DNA from: Legionella waltersii
GTDB taxonomy: Bacteria; Pseudomonadota; Gammaproteobacteria; Legionellales; Legionellaceae
Assembly: GCF_001468085.1 (NCBI RefSeq)
Contig: NZ_LNZB01000048.1
Coordinates: 1-50,605 of the forward strand
Reading direction: 5' to 3'
Length of the DNA: 50,605 bases
The position numbers were made by a program, and so were the translations under genes. Positions 50,441-50,605 of this stretch are shown here, piece after piece. Each line of letters opens with the position of its first letter. The first letter of the stretch is position 1. Under the pieces are notes generated by a model, which was not told the origin of the DNA, did not search any database, and worked only from the letters and a program-made list of their open reading frames with translations.

Positions 50441-50605
50441 GGATCGACTCATTTTTTAAATGGGGTATTTATACCCAAAGTCGGGTTCTTCGCCTAATGG
50501 TGCTGCCTCAAGCGGTTTCATTAGGTTCTTCTATACGCCCCGCATCGCTCCGCTTGCTGACGCGCGCGGCTCGGTTTCTTCTTTGCTGTCTGAATCAAAT
50601 CCTAG
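50430..50605 (-). repeat. nested inverted-repeat element, copy C, cut by the window end
   Basis: Reverse complement of copy A positions ~15135-15330. It includes GGGTATTTATACCC, the middle arm (TTCGCCTAATGGTGCTGCC) and the inner arm (CCGCTTGCTGACGCGCGCGG). The other half lies beyond the window. It directly follows the 109-bp tandem repeats. Confidence 0.85.

Noticed and set aside
1..50605. tRNA, rRNA and transposase genes
   Set aside because: I looked for T-loop-like GTTCGANTC strings, rRNA-like blocks and DDE-type transposase frames and found none. The repeats present are non-coding.

Overview
The window looks like a chromosomal segment of a Legionella species, probably not L. pneumophila itself. 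The evidence is about 40% G+C by eye, three major-outer-membrane-protein (MOMP, Legionella_OMP family) genes in tandem, long proteins with ankyrin-like repeats that resemble Dot/Icm effectors, C-terminal CaaX boxes, and many short dispersed repeats. No Dot/Icm apparatus gene, transposase, tRNA, rRNA or CRISPR array is visible. All effector assignments are therefore inferences from protein architecture.

Layout. (1) 1-10.8 kb is accessory. It begins with the 3' tail of a gene and a small protein with a caspase-fold-like His-Gly/Cys-Cys pattern (84-797). Two long paralogues, both ending in the CaaX box CTIV, then face each other as a roughly 2.8-kb inverted repeat (841-3288 minus, 8472-10805 plus). 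Between them lie three MOMP-like beta-barrels (3803-6648) and one conserved unknown (6790-7836). (2) 10.9-20.2 kb carries metabolic genes: an aminotransferase, an SDR, glyoxalase I, a protein with two cyclic-nucleotide-binding domains and an SRPBCC protein. These are mixed with gene fragments, a papain-like/ankyrin protein (17802-19433), a Thivi_2564-type membrane protein and a DUF4431 protein. (3) 20.2-28.3 kb carries an aldo/keto reductase, a secreted tubby/LURP-like protein, an unusual 1126-residue SF2 helicase-like protein with a C-terminal tandem duplication, and a saccharopine-dehydrogenase-like reductase. (4) 28.3-42.6 kb is more ordinary: an SbmA/YddA-type ABC transporter, uridine kinase, an exported peptide-deformylase-like protein, an HDOD protein, a DUF4349 protein, a GNAT-PuuE pair, glutathione peroxidase, an Lrp regulator divergent from two GNAT genes, and MltD. 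Three effector-like unknowns sit among them, one ending in the CaaX box CAIV. (5) 42.6-50.2 kb holds two large divergent effector-like genes. The second (about 1709 residues) joins a C58/papain-like protease head, a long helical solenoid, a charged ERQRKEHE-repeat helix and two copies of a small C-terminal module.

Repeats punctuate the window. There is a small family of MITE-like elements with ACTTACG-type ends, three copies of a 29-bp perfect palindrome downstream of genes, three copies of a GC-rich nested inverted-repeat element, and a 109-bp tandem repeat at the right edge. At least four gene remnants lie in the intergenic gaps: an APH-like 5' end, an EAL-domain 3' end, a gene with an internal stop truncated by a repeat, and a possible F-box-like start. 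This fits ongoing gain and decay of accessory genes.

The strongest candidates for new biology are the inverted CaaX paralogue pair around the MOMP cluster, the protease-like heads on three proteins, and the exported deformylase-like protein.
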